This document shows, one piece after another, positions 10,715 to 21,262 of a stretch of DNA of 64,000 nt. The notes beneath the pieces are model-generated. The model did not search any database and was not told the DNA's origin. It was given only the letters and a program-made list of their open reading frames with translations. Numbering within the stretch: the first letter of the stretch is position 1; each line of letters opens with the position of its first letter. The stretch is from Cristatella mucedo. Its lineage: Eukaryota; Bryozoa; Phylactolaemata; Cristatellidae. Both the position numbers and the translations under genes were made by a program. The stretch spans positions 1,168,501 to 1,232,500 of the forward strand of contig WPIO01000032.1 of NCBI GenBank assembly GCA_009760855.2, in the 5' to 3' direction.

Positions 10715-13700
10715 ATGAGATGCTGGCTTAGCATCCGCGCTCGCTATCGCAGGCAGACAGGGAACTTCGGCAGTGGCCCCAAGGAAGTGCGCCGGGAAGA
10801 GCAGTGCTGGGACTGCTCGGGCTTTGGTCGTGTAGCCCGCAACTGTACTAGTCGCAGAGTAACATCGACTCCCAGACAGCCTCAGGGAAACGGGCGAGGC
10901 CCTGCGGCTGGCTGGGCGGGGGGGGGAGGGGTCCGTGGACCGAGTCTAGAGCCTCCTGTCCGGAACCGGAATGCGTAGCGGGCCGCAAGCACCTTCGGGC
11001 GTGATTGTCGTCGTCGGCGACAAAACTATACTAACATTGATCATGAGTGGTTCATGCGTATCTCTACTTAAGGAAGAGGCTGCCCGCCGCTGTACATACA
11101 CGCGGTACCGTCCGACCTACACGACCTTAAAGACGGCGGCCAATCAGCCTTTTCGGGCCATCGGACAGTGCAACCTACGGTTTGCTATAGAAGGCAGATA
11201 AGTGTGCCATACCTTTCTCGTCATTAACGACCTTGTTCGACATGATCTTAAGTACCGATTTTTTAATGTCAAAGTTGGCTCAAATACAATTTCAAAAGCC
11301 CTGAAAGGAAGGTTGCCCTCATTTTGAATTGCTACGGCAGGATTGCAGTGCGGCGGCAGTGGCTAGAGTCGTGGAGCAGGACGCAGCATCGGAGCTCGAG
11401 ACGCAATGCTCGGTGCCGTCGTTCGACGCACATGACGAGGCGATATATATGCTTGTCTGTCTTCAGCCCTGGAGAGGAGTGGCGACAAGTTTCGAGCCCT
11501 CTTCCGTTGTCTAACCAGGTGCAACTGATTTTGTCTACCACCATATTTCAACAGGTAACAGCCCACCAGTACACCTTCCTTCGCGACGAATCCCATTGCA
11601 TCAGAGAGAAAAGATCATTGTGCGGCTTAATACTGGGCCAGAGCAGGGTATCGTCAGGCCGAGCTCAAGCCCGTGGCTGGCACCGGCTGTTTACACGCCC
11701 AAGAAAAATGGCGACGTTCGTATATAGACTACTGAAAGCTTAATGAACGTACTGCGCAAGATCTCTTGCGGCTACCGGACGAAATTCAAGACCGGCTACA
11801 CGGTTTCTCCGTCTGCAGCAACCTGGACATGAACTCGGGATACTGGCAGGTGCCGGTTCACCCTGACGACGTTCAAAAAACGGCGTTGCACCGGGGCCAG
11901 GACTCGGTGCATCCGCCTTCATCAAAATGCCATTTGGAATATCCGGGGCTCCGGCCACATTCCAGCGGTTAATGGACTCGGTTTAGCGCGGTTTGCCCTT
12001 CGTATATATATGCATTTGGACGACGTGATGGCACACAGCTGCAGCGAGGCGGAGCACATCAACTGTATGAATGTTCGGTCTTTTACCGGCTGCAAACGGC
12101 CGGATTGACGCTTTCCGGTGGTAAATGCCATATTTCGCAGGCTGAGGCGAAATAGCTCGGGCGTGCCTGCGGTGACCGGAACTGCGTGCGCCCTGACCCG
12201 GAGAAGGTTCGCCAAGTCAGCGACAGGCCAGCGCCGACGTCTCGCGCCCTGAGCTTCGCGAGTTTCTGGACTTGGCGTCCTACTATCGCCGGTTACAGTG
12301 CTGCGCTAAATACAATATAAATGCAATACAGCTTTGCTAAGTTGGCCGCCCCCTTGCATGAACTGCTTGCAGCAAGGACGCTCTTCACCTGGGACCTAGA
12401 GGACCCTGCAACAGCAGTTGGAGCTACTGAAGGGGCCGCTGGCCACCGCCCCGGCTCTTGCCTATCCGACGACCTGCCGAGCCTTTCCTCGTCTCGAACG
12501 ACGCCAGTGGCCACGGTCTTGGTGCGATATTGGAGCAAGGAGGCTGAGAGTGCTGGCGCTCAAGAGCCGCGCCTTGTCTCCGAGTGAACCAAACCATGGC
12601 ACCATTCAAAAAGAGTGCCTGGCACTCATATACGCCTTGAAAGAGTTCAGGCACTATCTCCTGGGTCGCCGATTCGAGGCGAGATCCGATCTCAATACGC
12701 TTGCGTGGCTTAACGGCTAGAAAGCACAGGGAATTCTGGCACGCTGGGCTGTCGCCTTGCAGGAGTTCGAGTTCGACAAAACGTACAGGAGAGCGCAGCT
12801 TAACACCCAGGCAGACGTCCTGCCTGGCCGGCCAGCTGATGACCTGCGAGCACGTCTCGTCGAGGTCGAGGCCAGCGGAGGAGGAGCTGAGCGACATCAG
12901 AGAGATGCAGCGGCGAGACTCGTTCTGAAGGCTGTTATAGATGCACTCGGCAAATGCGGGGCCAACTAAAACTGATCGACGGCATCCTCTACCACTACTT
13001 TCGCCTTCGATCGGGAATCGAACGTAAATATGCTTTGGTCGCGCCACCAGCCCGCCGAGAAGAACTGCTCAGCCGACACCGCAATGATGGCGGTCGCAAT
13101 GCGGTAGAATGAACGTACGACCGACTACGAGACCGCGCTTACTGAGTCAGTATGAGAGCCGAGACGCGAGGTGCGATATCGCCGATCATGCCAGGTATGC
13201 CAACCAGTTAAGTGGACGTAGCTTGCTAAAGCTCCGTCTGTACCGATACCTGTGGGACGGACGTGAGACACGATAGCTGTCGACGTCTTGAAGGTTGCCA
13301 TGTCAGCACGCGGCCGCGGATACCTATTAACATTGCAGGACAGCTTCGCGAAGTGGCTCGAGGCAGTGCCTACGCGACGCATGTCGGCTGGGACAGTTCG
13401 GACGGCCCTGTTAAACATCTTCGTTTTGTTATGCCGCGCTTTCTGCACTCTGACCAGGGCAGCGATTTTGTGGCTCAAGTAGTAACCAAGCTCTGCAACG
13501 CTTTCGGCATAGGCAAGACGCGGACGACGCCTTACCATCCGCAGGGTGACGGAATGGTAGACAGAGCCAACCGAATGCTACTTACCATGCTGAGCACCTC
13601 ACGTCCACGCTCAGCCGGGCAATGGGAGAGTCATCTTTCACTGCTTTCTTTCGCTTACCGTACTGTTAGACTCTTACGTGCAGCTTACGTACAGCTACGG

Positions 13701-14215
13701 GCTTCAGCCCCTTCGAGCGGATGTTTGGCCACGATCCGCAGTGCCTCGATTACCTTTCGGAGAGCGCACAATGCGCTAGCACTACGCCTGCAGAGTATTT
13801 CCAGTGGCTTAGCGAAAAGCCCGCCGACGTCCTGGCCAGTAGACGCGCAGCTGGCGCAAAAAGCGGAAGACGAATACACCACCCGCGTATTGTTCAGGAG
13901 ACCCGGGGTGGCTGTGGGATAGCCGGCCGAGGCACAAGGTCGCTACGCGATGGCTCGGCGGCTGGAGAGTGGAAACCGGTCCTAGGACCGTTCGCCGTGC
14001 GCATTGTAAGCGACGCCGGCCACCGAAAAGTCGTGCATTTGGATAAAGTTAAAATGCGAGTCCTACGAAAACAGCAGTCCTCCAACCTCGACGTGACCCT
14101 GGCGTGGATCGAGCTGCCGACAGACAGACCTGGGATGCTGGTTCGGGGCCGCTGCCTGTTGAGGAAGTCGAGAGCGCAAGGGGAACCGACGACTGCACGA
14201 GTTTTGGGCCTCTAG
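10715..14215 (+). pseudogene. Gypsy gag-pol remnant
   Basis: Fragments in all three plus frames encode a CCHC knuckle, an aspartic protease relic (SCVSLLKEEAARR, without the usual DTGS), reverse transcriptase (LDMNSGYWQVPVHPDD; the LDD of the catalytic box is reached only after a frameshift near 12010), RNase H (NHGTIQKECLALIYALKEF), and integrase (LHSDQGSDFVAQ, then TPYHPQGDGMVDRANR with D where the catalytic Glu is expected). A late piece, GPFAVRIVSDAGHRKVVHLD, fits the C-terminal integrase fold. At least six frame breaks are visible. Function is lost. Confidence 0.85.
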
Positions 14216-14267
14216 CGTCGCCCTCCTGTTAGGCTATCGGACTATGTGATTTAGTGTAGTATTCTAT

Positions 14268-14282
14268 GGGGAGGGGGGAAGG
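14268..14282 (+). other. Gypsy polypurine tract
   Basis: A 15-base all-purine run directly before the TG of the 3' LTR; this is the expected plus-strand primer site. Confidence 0.75.
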
Positions 14283-14283
14283 A

Positions 14284-14541
14284 TGTTGTATGCTCCTGCT
14301 GCTTCTGCGTTTGTAAGTAGCGCAGCGGCCGGCCTTTGATGTAGGGTACGTTGCCCGCCGCAGGTCACCCCATCTGTGGTGAGTCAGCCAGCACGCATAT
14401 ATGCACGTGTGAGAGAATAAACTGGGAGTTTATTCTCTCACATTATTCTCGTCACATCTTTCTCGCTCACGTCAACGCTTGTGCCTCCGTGAGAGTCCAC
14501 AAGGACTGCCGCAGCCGAAGTCGCAGTAGCGCTCCATAGCA
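14284..14541 (+). repeat. Gypsy 3' LTR
   Basis: Starts TGTTGTATG right after the polypurine tract and most likely ends ...CATAGCA. It contains AATAAA at 14416-14421, inside the stem of a perfect 15-bp hairpin (14408-14422 with 14428-14442, 5-nt loop). The right boundary is inferred from where the duplicated flank resumes (about 14545), so it may be a few bases off. No second LTR is present for an age estimate. Confidence 0.65.
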
Positions 14542-14770
14542 CCTCTGTGAGAGATTGTGTGACGTGGCAGTGGTGACTTTTCATGACGGACAAGCCTGAG
14601 TGCAGAGTCTTGCACTAACTGTAAGCAACTTATGGCATAGATCGGAAAGAAAGTCTTTAATGAGTTACAGGGGTCAAAACTGGGTATCATAAATGCATAA
14701 ACTGCTTGCTTGAATGTGGTATTTTTGTCTAATAATTTCATAATTGTGTATAATTATCTATTGGCCTTGT

Positions 14771-15336
14771 AAAGCCTGGTTTAGACTGTGATTCTTGCTT
14801 CCTACCTGCTTCCTACTTACTCGAGTCTTCGTTGTATACGTCGCCAATACGTCGCGGGGGAGGTCCAAGACTTTGTCGGAAAGACTTGAAGAAGAGCCAA
14901 ACCCGGTTCTACTTCTTCGGCCAAGACTCAGGCGAGACTCAGCTAGTGATCAATCGTGGGCGCCGTTTAGGATACGCCTGCTGTATTGCTTTGAAATCAA
15001 TGACGGGCAACTTGACCGGCGAAATCATCACTGCATTCCAAGCGAGTCACGTGTTATGGAAAATTCTGAGCTCGGAGTTCTAAAATCAGATTTTGATTCG
15101 GCGAGCGACGAAGACTATAGCAGACACGTTTCTCTGTACCGGTAATTGCGTTAGCGAAGCGGGGCCGTAGAGAAATGCTACATCTATCCGACGATGCCTC
15201 AGTGGGCGGAGCCGGTATGAAGAAAGATTTGGAGGAAGACTGCCGTCTAAACCTCCTACAAATAGGAAAACTGAAGGAGGACTCGAATAGATAGGAAGCA
15301 TGCAGGAAGCAAGACGCACCTTCTAAACCAGGCTTT
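14771..15336. mobile_element. 566-bp TIR element with TA duplication (mariner-like MITE)
   Basis: The left end AAGCCTGGTTTAGA and right end TCTAAACCAGGCTT are perfect inverted repeats over 14 bp. Imperfect pairing continues for about 50 bp (CTTGCTTCCTACCTGCTTCC against GGAAGCATGCAGGAAGCAAG). TA dinucleotides at 14770-14771 and 15336-15337 fit a Tc1/mariner-type target. There is no transposase, so it is non-autonomous. A remnant of its left end survives in the third flank at about 60531-60600. Confidence 0.75.
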
Positions 15337-17230
15337 AGACAACTTGAACTTTGCTGTCACGATACTCTCTGTGAAATTGTAAATGTTCCGCAGCTAAGAG
15401 CAATGCGTCTCATGCTTTTTAGATTACTCGGTAAGCCCTTGTCAACAATGTCCTGATAGCAACTAGACAGACTAGAGTCCTCGTAGTCCGTAACGAACCT
15501 CTAATGTAGTAATGTAGCCGAGTCTCCGGACCATCGGCAACTATCGGCTCTATGCAGCACAGCCTCACCCGCGCTCAGCTCTGTTCTGTATGGTTTTCCA
15601 CGTGGAACCAACTGAATGAGTCATAACCGCTCCTCTGAATACATACTACCCTAACGGATAGTGTGAGCACAAGAAATTAAAGGAACTCGGAATAGCTTTC
15701 CGACCGCCCTCCATCGATCGCTGTTACTTTGCAGCTGCAACGTCTGCTCGAGAGCAGGCTAACGCGCGGCGAATGAACCCGGGAAAGTATCCGACGGCTG
15801 GCTCAGGTGGGGGTCGAGCTTTCAGTCAGAGACGGTACATTAGGAAATAACAAGGCATGGCAAAGATGAAGGCATCATCGTATCGTAACATTTATCGTCT
15901 GTGGAGATGTGTGCCGACCAATTGTAGCGGTCTAAACAGTGGCAATCTAACTCGTTCCTGCTCACCTCCCGCTTGCTTAAAAGCTTCGTCCATGTAAACA
16001 ATAGGCAATCCCACGGTAAGGTTGCGGGATTTTGACCACTTTATTTATGAGCAATAGCGATGATTCAGAAATGGTTGCTAAAGAAACTGCCTTCCGTACT
16101 TTTCTGTTCTTGCTCCGGCAGCTTCTTCGACCAATACATCTGCTGGACAGGCCGACCACCAACTCAAACGAACACTGATCCAGGTGGCCGTCGATTGTAG
16201 CCTTGCCGTCACTCATTCAGCTAAAGTTGCTTTAAAACGAGACACGAAGCTATTACATGCTGCAACTCATGCACTGATATCAGCAGCATAGATAATTGAT
16301 TTGCAGTATTGAAACGTTGGCTGGTTACTCAATGCCGAATGGGCTGCTAATCAGGCCAGAACAGCCTGGAGAGACCCCTCTGCTACAGGCTTTGATACTT
16401 GGTCGGCAACTGTCTGCCCCACAAGTTTAGGCTTTGGGTGACAGCCGCTATAAGTGAGTCTTTCCATCAATTTGATAAAATCAGCAGATGCAGCTGAAAG
16501 CTTGTTTCCGAGATTTGAAGGCGCATTTTAATTGTACACATCCTTGGTCATTAGATATGGAGTCACGCGAAATGCCTACCACTCTTAGACAGTGTTGTAA
16601 AGAATTCCACTGGTAACTCTTTCAAATATATATACATCACAAGCTAAGCATCGAAGACAGATAATGCGTACTCTGCAGGACATTTTCTTTGAGTAATCTG
16701 TGGGAGATGCAGTGCTGAGGTGCAGCCGCTCTTCAGTCAATGGTCGAGAAAATGACGAGATTTAATTAGGCAGCTGCCTACAAAGCATGAACCCCAGCAA
16801 AAGCATACTGAGTATGAGCAAAAAAACGTTTAATATATAAAAGTACTAAACGATAATAATGGCTAAGCAGTCATCATGCATAAGAAACCTGTTGCTATTG
16901 AATTTTCTTGAAGTTCTTTTACGCTTCGAACAGCCTTTACAGATATGACACAACAAAAGGGCTGCTGGTCTAGCGACAGATGATGTCCAGCCAATCAGTA
17001 GTAGTCTGCTGCTCCAAAATCAACTTGTCCTGAGTAATTCAGTACTACACTGCAGGTCATGGTCGCACAGTGCAATCTACGAGCACTGCCTGTGAAGTGG
17101 ATTCAGCCAATAGATAGCACTCAAAATTGCACGTGCCCGTGGCGTTGCTTATTCCGAGATACATTTATCCCGAACGCTCAGTGGGCTGGTCATCCTGAGC
17201 AAAAAGGATCATGTTAACACTTGACGCTAA
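15337..17230. other. Duplicated flank A, paralogue of 37.4-42.4 kb
   Basis: Non-coding, colinear with 37380-38090 plus 40780-42400. Shared landmarks include the TAGACAGACTAGAG segment near 15464 and the CTCACCTCCCGCTTGCTT segment near 15961. The point matching the hAT insertion (15992-15999, ATGTAAAC) is empty here. Minus-strand open frames in this stretch are not conserved in the paralogue. Confidence 0.7.
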
Positions 17231-17269
17231 ACCTGGAACACCAGGTGCAGCCAATACGTTCAATGCAAA

Positions 17270-17788
17270 GTGCAGTTAAACTCACCACTATTGCTAGCCT
17301 CAGTACTTGAAAATAAGGACGGCAAATCTGAATCGTCGACTGTGCGTGCTGGCTATATTGTGCTCTGTCAGCAAGATGCTTGTAGCAAGATTGTCCCAAA
17401 ACATCTCAGAGACATCTCCAGGATGTTAAGTTTATGTATTAAATTATATGTTCTGTATATATTTATATTTGGAATAATATGTCATGTCGGTTTTTTGTTT
17501 TTGAGCTCATCTATGTGCGTATTGAACAGTGAGAATGAACGAATTTCCGCTCGCATTAGTATTTCAGTATTATACTAAACGTTTACTTATGGAATATTAG
17601 CTTGTAGGCTCTCGAGATCTGCTTTCTATAATTGCAACTTACGCTAATGCATTTACACGATCAATACAATATTTTTTTCATCAATGGCATCAATGTATTT
17701 TCCAGTTGCCTCCTTCGCGTTTTCTTGCATCTACAGATGCGTGGAAGTGGACTTGAGAACACTTAGGTCTGACGTGCCCATACCAGAG
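17270..17788 (+). pseudogene. Ancient stomatin-like remnant, unit A
   Basis: Bases about 17730-17787 encode VEVDLRTLRSDVPIPEV followed by a GT donor, matching the stomatin exon 4 segment VKVDLRTVTFDVPAQEV. An upstream open stretch (17270-17578) encodes a hydrophobic segment ending in ...NERISARIS, which may be a decayed exon 2/3 region; that part is weak. The same pair of features recurs at 42504-43150, so the remnant predates the duplication of the units. No intact gene. Confidence 0.6.
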
Positions 17789-18550
17789 GTACATAATTGT
17801 CGCCCACCATCGGGTCTTCAACTGCCAGCATTCGCGGCACAGCCCATGTCTGCGAAATGTTCTTGGCTGCAGCTGTAATGCTGCTTACTCGTCGATTTCA
17901 TGCTCGCTATCTACCAAGGTGTTACATTTAATCCTTGGGAATTTGTGGTCGTAGTCTAATAACGCTAAATTATGCTGGTCACTTGGCTGTACCTCCGATC
18001 AACCACCATTTCTTCATTGACCGAGCGTTCAGTTCGCGGAATTAGTGTCTAAGACTCACTGCTGACTCAGTGAAAGCCTACAGCCCTTTCCTCGATGATA
18101 CTTAAGAAGTAAAGCTGAAAACTCACCAGTTTTTCACAGAATTTGCTCCGTCCGAGCGGATTGTGTTTTATGTGCTTATGATATTTGCAATTGCTCATAC
18201 TGCTATCACTAGTCAGTCAACAGGGTTCTTTTTCCGGTTTATTTAAAATTAACGGAAAGCGCCTTAGCTCTTATGAGATGCTATAAAACTGCATTATTGG
18301 TGCTGTTACTGTTACTATTATCAGCTTTTTTATTCCACGAATAACAAGTGCAGCTGTCAATAGCTGTCTCCTTGCAACGGTCACACGGTTTGCATGCACC
18401 TACGTCCAAAACGAGGCTAACTGAGCCGCGAGCCAGGATCAGGATACGATTACGAAATCGTGGATATCGGACTTATTCATGTACTGCAGCAAATTGTAGT
18501 ATCGAGGAGTCGGCGCTATAATGTCAGGCTCGATGCTATTCAGCTTTAAC

Positions 18551-18585
18551 TAGCTTGGGCTTGCTGCTGCAGCAAGCCCAAGCTA
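18551..18585. repeat. Perfect 16-bp inverted repeat with 3-nt loop
   Basis: Arms 18551-18566 (TAGCTTGGGCTTGCTG) and 18570-18585 are exact reverse complements around CTG. No T-run or gene end follows, so it is not a terminator. It may be the nested ends of a deleted foldback element. Confidence 0.9.
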
Positions 18586-18633
18586 CCTTGTCGTCGGCTT
18601 TAGGCTTTCTAGAAGCTCAGCTTAGCATGAGCT

Positions 18634-18659
18634 GCCGCCGCCGCCGCCGCCGCCGCCGC
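18634..18659. repeat. (GCC)n microsatellite
   Basis: A nearly pure GCC run of about 26 bp. Confidence 0.9.
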
Positions 18660-18666
18660 TGCGGGC

Positions 18667-18722
18667 TCATAGTGCACATAGTGTGCATAGTGTGCATAGT
18701 ATGCACATAGCTCATAGTGCAC
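18667..18722. repeat. GTGCATAGT short tandem repeat
   Basis: Four to five degenerate units of GTGCATAGT / GCACATAGT. Confidence 0.7.
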
Positions 18723-19029
18723 ACACAGAATCAGAAGCCAGTCCTTCACACCCAGCAGTTAGCGGGACTGGTCTGCACGCGTAGGCGGCTCTAGCTCATG
18801 TTCAGACATCAGCTAGAAACGCAAGGCTATGGGCGATTGTAGCGCCTCGCTGGCCTTTGCTTAATTTTAGCGCGAACGAGAACTGTTCGGCGGGAAAAAA
18901 CTCCTTTGAGGCGGAGAGGAGCGTCAGTGTGGTTAGAGAGCGAGAGCTTAAGAGCGAGCCAGGAAGCTTTGGGACCAGCGGTAGCAATTCGGCCGTTAGA
19001 ATCGGTCTGCTACCGCGGGAGCTGCTGAT

Positions 19030-19372
19030 TAATCCCGACCTGTGTCAGAACATCCCCTGACCTGACCACATTTAAAAGGAACTTAAAAACGCACCTATTT
19101 AGGACAGCATTTAGTGAGTCCCTGTGATTCGTCCTTCATGTGCTTATGCGTGCTGACACTGTGCATGCTGCCACTAACCACATTTGCATGCTGACCCTGT
19201 GCATGTCACCCCTAACCATGTTATTCATTTTGTTTGCTTTTCAAGCATGATTTTACTCACCATTCAATTGCATTTCCCTTTGCAGCAAATGTAAAGCGCC
19301 TAGAGAGAGATTAAGTTCTCTGAGGGCGCATTATCAAGTGCATTATTGTTATTATTATTATTATTAATGTTG
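19030..19372 (+). mobile_element. L2 3' end fragment (5'-truncated)
   Basis: Matches the last about 340 bp of the L2 copies: the CCTGACCTGACCACATTTAA segment, the TGCTTATGCGTGCTGAC segment, the GTAAAGCGCC hairpin and a terminal ATT run. Severe 5' truncation is usual for LINE insertions. Confidence 0.85.
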
Positions 19373-20510
19373 GCTGGCCTGTCAACCTCGGCCATAACTC
19401 TATCCAAAAAGAATCGTCTAGAACCTATTCTGCATTCTAGCTGGACTGGTTTGCCCAACCGGTGGCCGAGCGATGGTTTTAATTCCTTACCAGAATGGGC
19501 CACGGTGCCTAGTTCATTACCACTAAGCTCTTGCCCGATTGTCTCAGCTAGGTATTTAAGAGTTGAGCGACGCTCGCGCAGAATCCTTTGTTCTGCTCCT
19601 GCTCTCTCTCTCTCTTCGGCTCTGCGCTTCGACGCCATCGGACTCGTTTCTCTGAAAGCGAAGGAGGAGGGCGTACTGTTCGCCGGCGATGGACGGGACA
19701 GGACAAGACAGCGCTAGGTGGATTCGGTGGACTCCGCCGAATTCGGTCGTTTCGCGCCCGAGCTAGCATTTTGTGTTTCTGTTGTGTTTTGTGTGTGCGC
19801 GCTAGCACGCGGTCTCGGCATAACGATTTGCCGGTGCGAGCTAGACGTAGTTATTGTGGCGTGAGATATTCAGTTGGTTCGGGGTCCTCCGTCTATTTGG
19901 GTTGTTTCCCCTATAGGATTAGGTAGCCTAAGTGTGGAGACGTGTTTCCTTCGCAAAAATGCTTGAGGTAGTGCGCGAGGTATTCCTGCCGTTAAGGTGG
20001 AAGCGGAGCCCTAGTTCTCCAGTCAGGGTCTAGGCTCCGGTTCGGGCTCCTCGTACTATTTAGGTCGTTCCCTGAAACAGACTTAGGTAGCCTAAGTGCG
20101 GGGGGGACCGCAAGAGTGCTTGTGCTGCGGAAAGCGTGTGAGCAGTGTGGAGATAAAACTGAGCTACACGCGCAGAGACCGTGCGCTTGCGAATAAAGTC
20201 AGTAAAATCCCCATTCGTGCGTCTCGCTCTTTCCAATTCACGCCGCGGACTCATGACCCCCTTTTAGTAACGGTGAGTAGGTCAGCGCCAGAAACGCTCG
20301 TTTCGAAGCGGAGTGCCTATTGCGCGTAGACGCTCACTGAACTGCATTAGGCGGTATGTTACGCCGCTCGGTAAGCTACAGGTTAAGGCTACTCCGCCGA
20401 GCACTCGGCGTTACGTGAAGTCAGCTGCCGCGATTCTTTACTCAGTAGCTCGTATGGCAACCACTGCAAAGGTACCGAGCATAACCCGCAGACATGTGGC
20501 AACGCAGATG
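19373..20510. other. Remainder of the unit A insertion, LTR-like in part
   Basis: No recognisable protein domain. Two related segments (about 19877-19938 and 20041-20101) share GTAGCCTAAGTG with similar upstream sequence, offset about 164 bp. An AATAAA at about 20192-20197 followed by CATGACCCCCTTTTAG could be the end of an LTR, but no partner LTR, polypurine tract or target-site duplication was found. Confidence 0.35.
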
Positions 20511-20981
20511 TTTGGCTGCGCACACGACGGTAGCAGGCAACTACTGAGTTCGACCTCTCCTCGTCAGGAAAGACTCCGACGATACCGCATCGGTCAAATG
20601 CTCGAGCGACGTAGGAGGAGGCCGGCAGCTGGAGCGCTGAAGCTCGGCTCTTGGGCACGCATTTCGATGATGTTCGTCGTCTGCTGCCTCACACTCAGCC
20701 GTTCGTCGATACTTCGAAATGGCGACTGGGGAGCAGGAAGGAGCAAGCTAGAGCAGCAAGCACAGTCGCTGAGCAGCAGCCGAACCGAAGCACTCGTCAG
20801 GACGCAGCACTATTAGCTTGCTCGGCCCCTGCGCCACCCCTCTCCATCTCGCCACGGAAGTTCGCCTAGCCTCGGCGGAAACACTGCTTTATCGACCCAG
20901 GCAAGCTAGTTTTTCAATAGACGCAAAAGGGGAGCTTGTACTCTCTCGTGACCATGCGTAGCTCCATTGTAGCAGGCGGGG

Positions 20982-21186
20982 CACGTGCCACCACGTGACC
21001 GCACCGCGGCCCCATTCAGTGGTGTTGGCATGGACAACAACTAATGCTCCTATTTACGGAGCGCGGCTGCGTCAGCCGCAAACCGATACGAGTGAGCTGC
21101 ATGCAGTTGTAAGACGGACGTCAGATGAAAGTCTGAGCTCGGCAGCTTCAGCGGTTAGCTCGTGGGACACCAAGTAGGAATCGTGC
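20982..21186 (+). promoter_or_regulatory. Putative promoter and 5' leader of stomatin gene A
   Basis: Two CACGTG E-boxes (20982-20987, 20992-20997) precede a TATTTA element at 21051-21056. Two minimal upstream ORFs follow: 21101-21112 (ATG CAG TTG TAA) and 21125-21136 (ATG AAA GTC TGA). Over the last about 95 bp the sequence is almost identical to gene B (44740-44832), much more so than the introns. The frame of the main ATG (21187) is also open upstream of a TAG at 21175-21177, but lacks an ATG there. The transcription start is not determined. Confidence 0.5.
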
Positions 21187-21262
21187 ATGTCATCTGTGCA
21201 TCCTTCTCGAGAGCAACTACGAGAATCGATGTATGCCGATGACCCAAACACGAGAATAAAAG
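21187..21262 (+). CDS. STOM-like: Gene A coding exon 1
   Basis: Encodes MSSVHPSREQLRES followed by MYADDPNTRIK and one base of the next codon. The donor is AAAAG|GTAGGC. The phase (1) joins exon 2 exactly. Gene B has the equivalent exon with the same donor position, which supports this otherwise short exon. Confidence 0.75.

Larger units (their letters stand above)
10471..14541 (+). mobile_element. Ty3/gypsy LTR retrotransposon, 5' end missing
   Basis: Domains appear in gypsy order: gag CCHC zinc knuckle (CWDC...C, about 10800-10860), degenerate protease (about 11030-11100), reverse transcriptase (about 11650-12290), RNase H (about 12320-12720), integrase zinc-binding and core (about 12990-13700) and C-terminal segment (about 13985-14080). 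A polypurine tract and one 3' LTR follow. No 5' LTR or gag start is seen. The flanks align with 33930-34030, where the sequence is continuous, which shows insertion into a pre-existing duplicated flank. The element is heavily frameshifted and dead. Confidence 0.85.
17960..19029. other. Start of a 2.5-kb insertion specific to unit A
   Basis: Relative to unit B (43290-43350), unit A has extra sequence from about 17965 to 20510. This first part has no gene. It contains a perfect hairpin, a GCC run and short GTGCATAGT repeats. Confidence 0.5.

Noticed and set aside
15977-16216. Minus-strand open frame with a similar paralogue at 40625-40954
   Set aside because: The similarity comes from the segmental duplication; the second copy has an in-frame stop and is cut by the hAT element, with no recognised domain.
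17270-17578. Hydrophobic 102-codon frame as a separate membrane protein gene
   Set aside because: Its start is not conserved with the counterpart at 42504 and it sits beside a stomatin exon relic; more likely decayed stomatin sequence.
20995-21177. 60-codon frame ending just before the stomatin ATG, conserved in gene B
   Set aside because: It has no ATG (the apparent start is GTG), so I treat it as part of a conserved leader rather than a separate protein.
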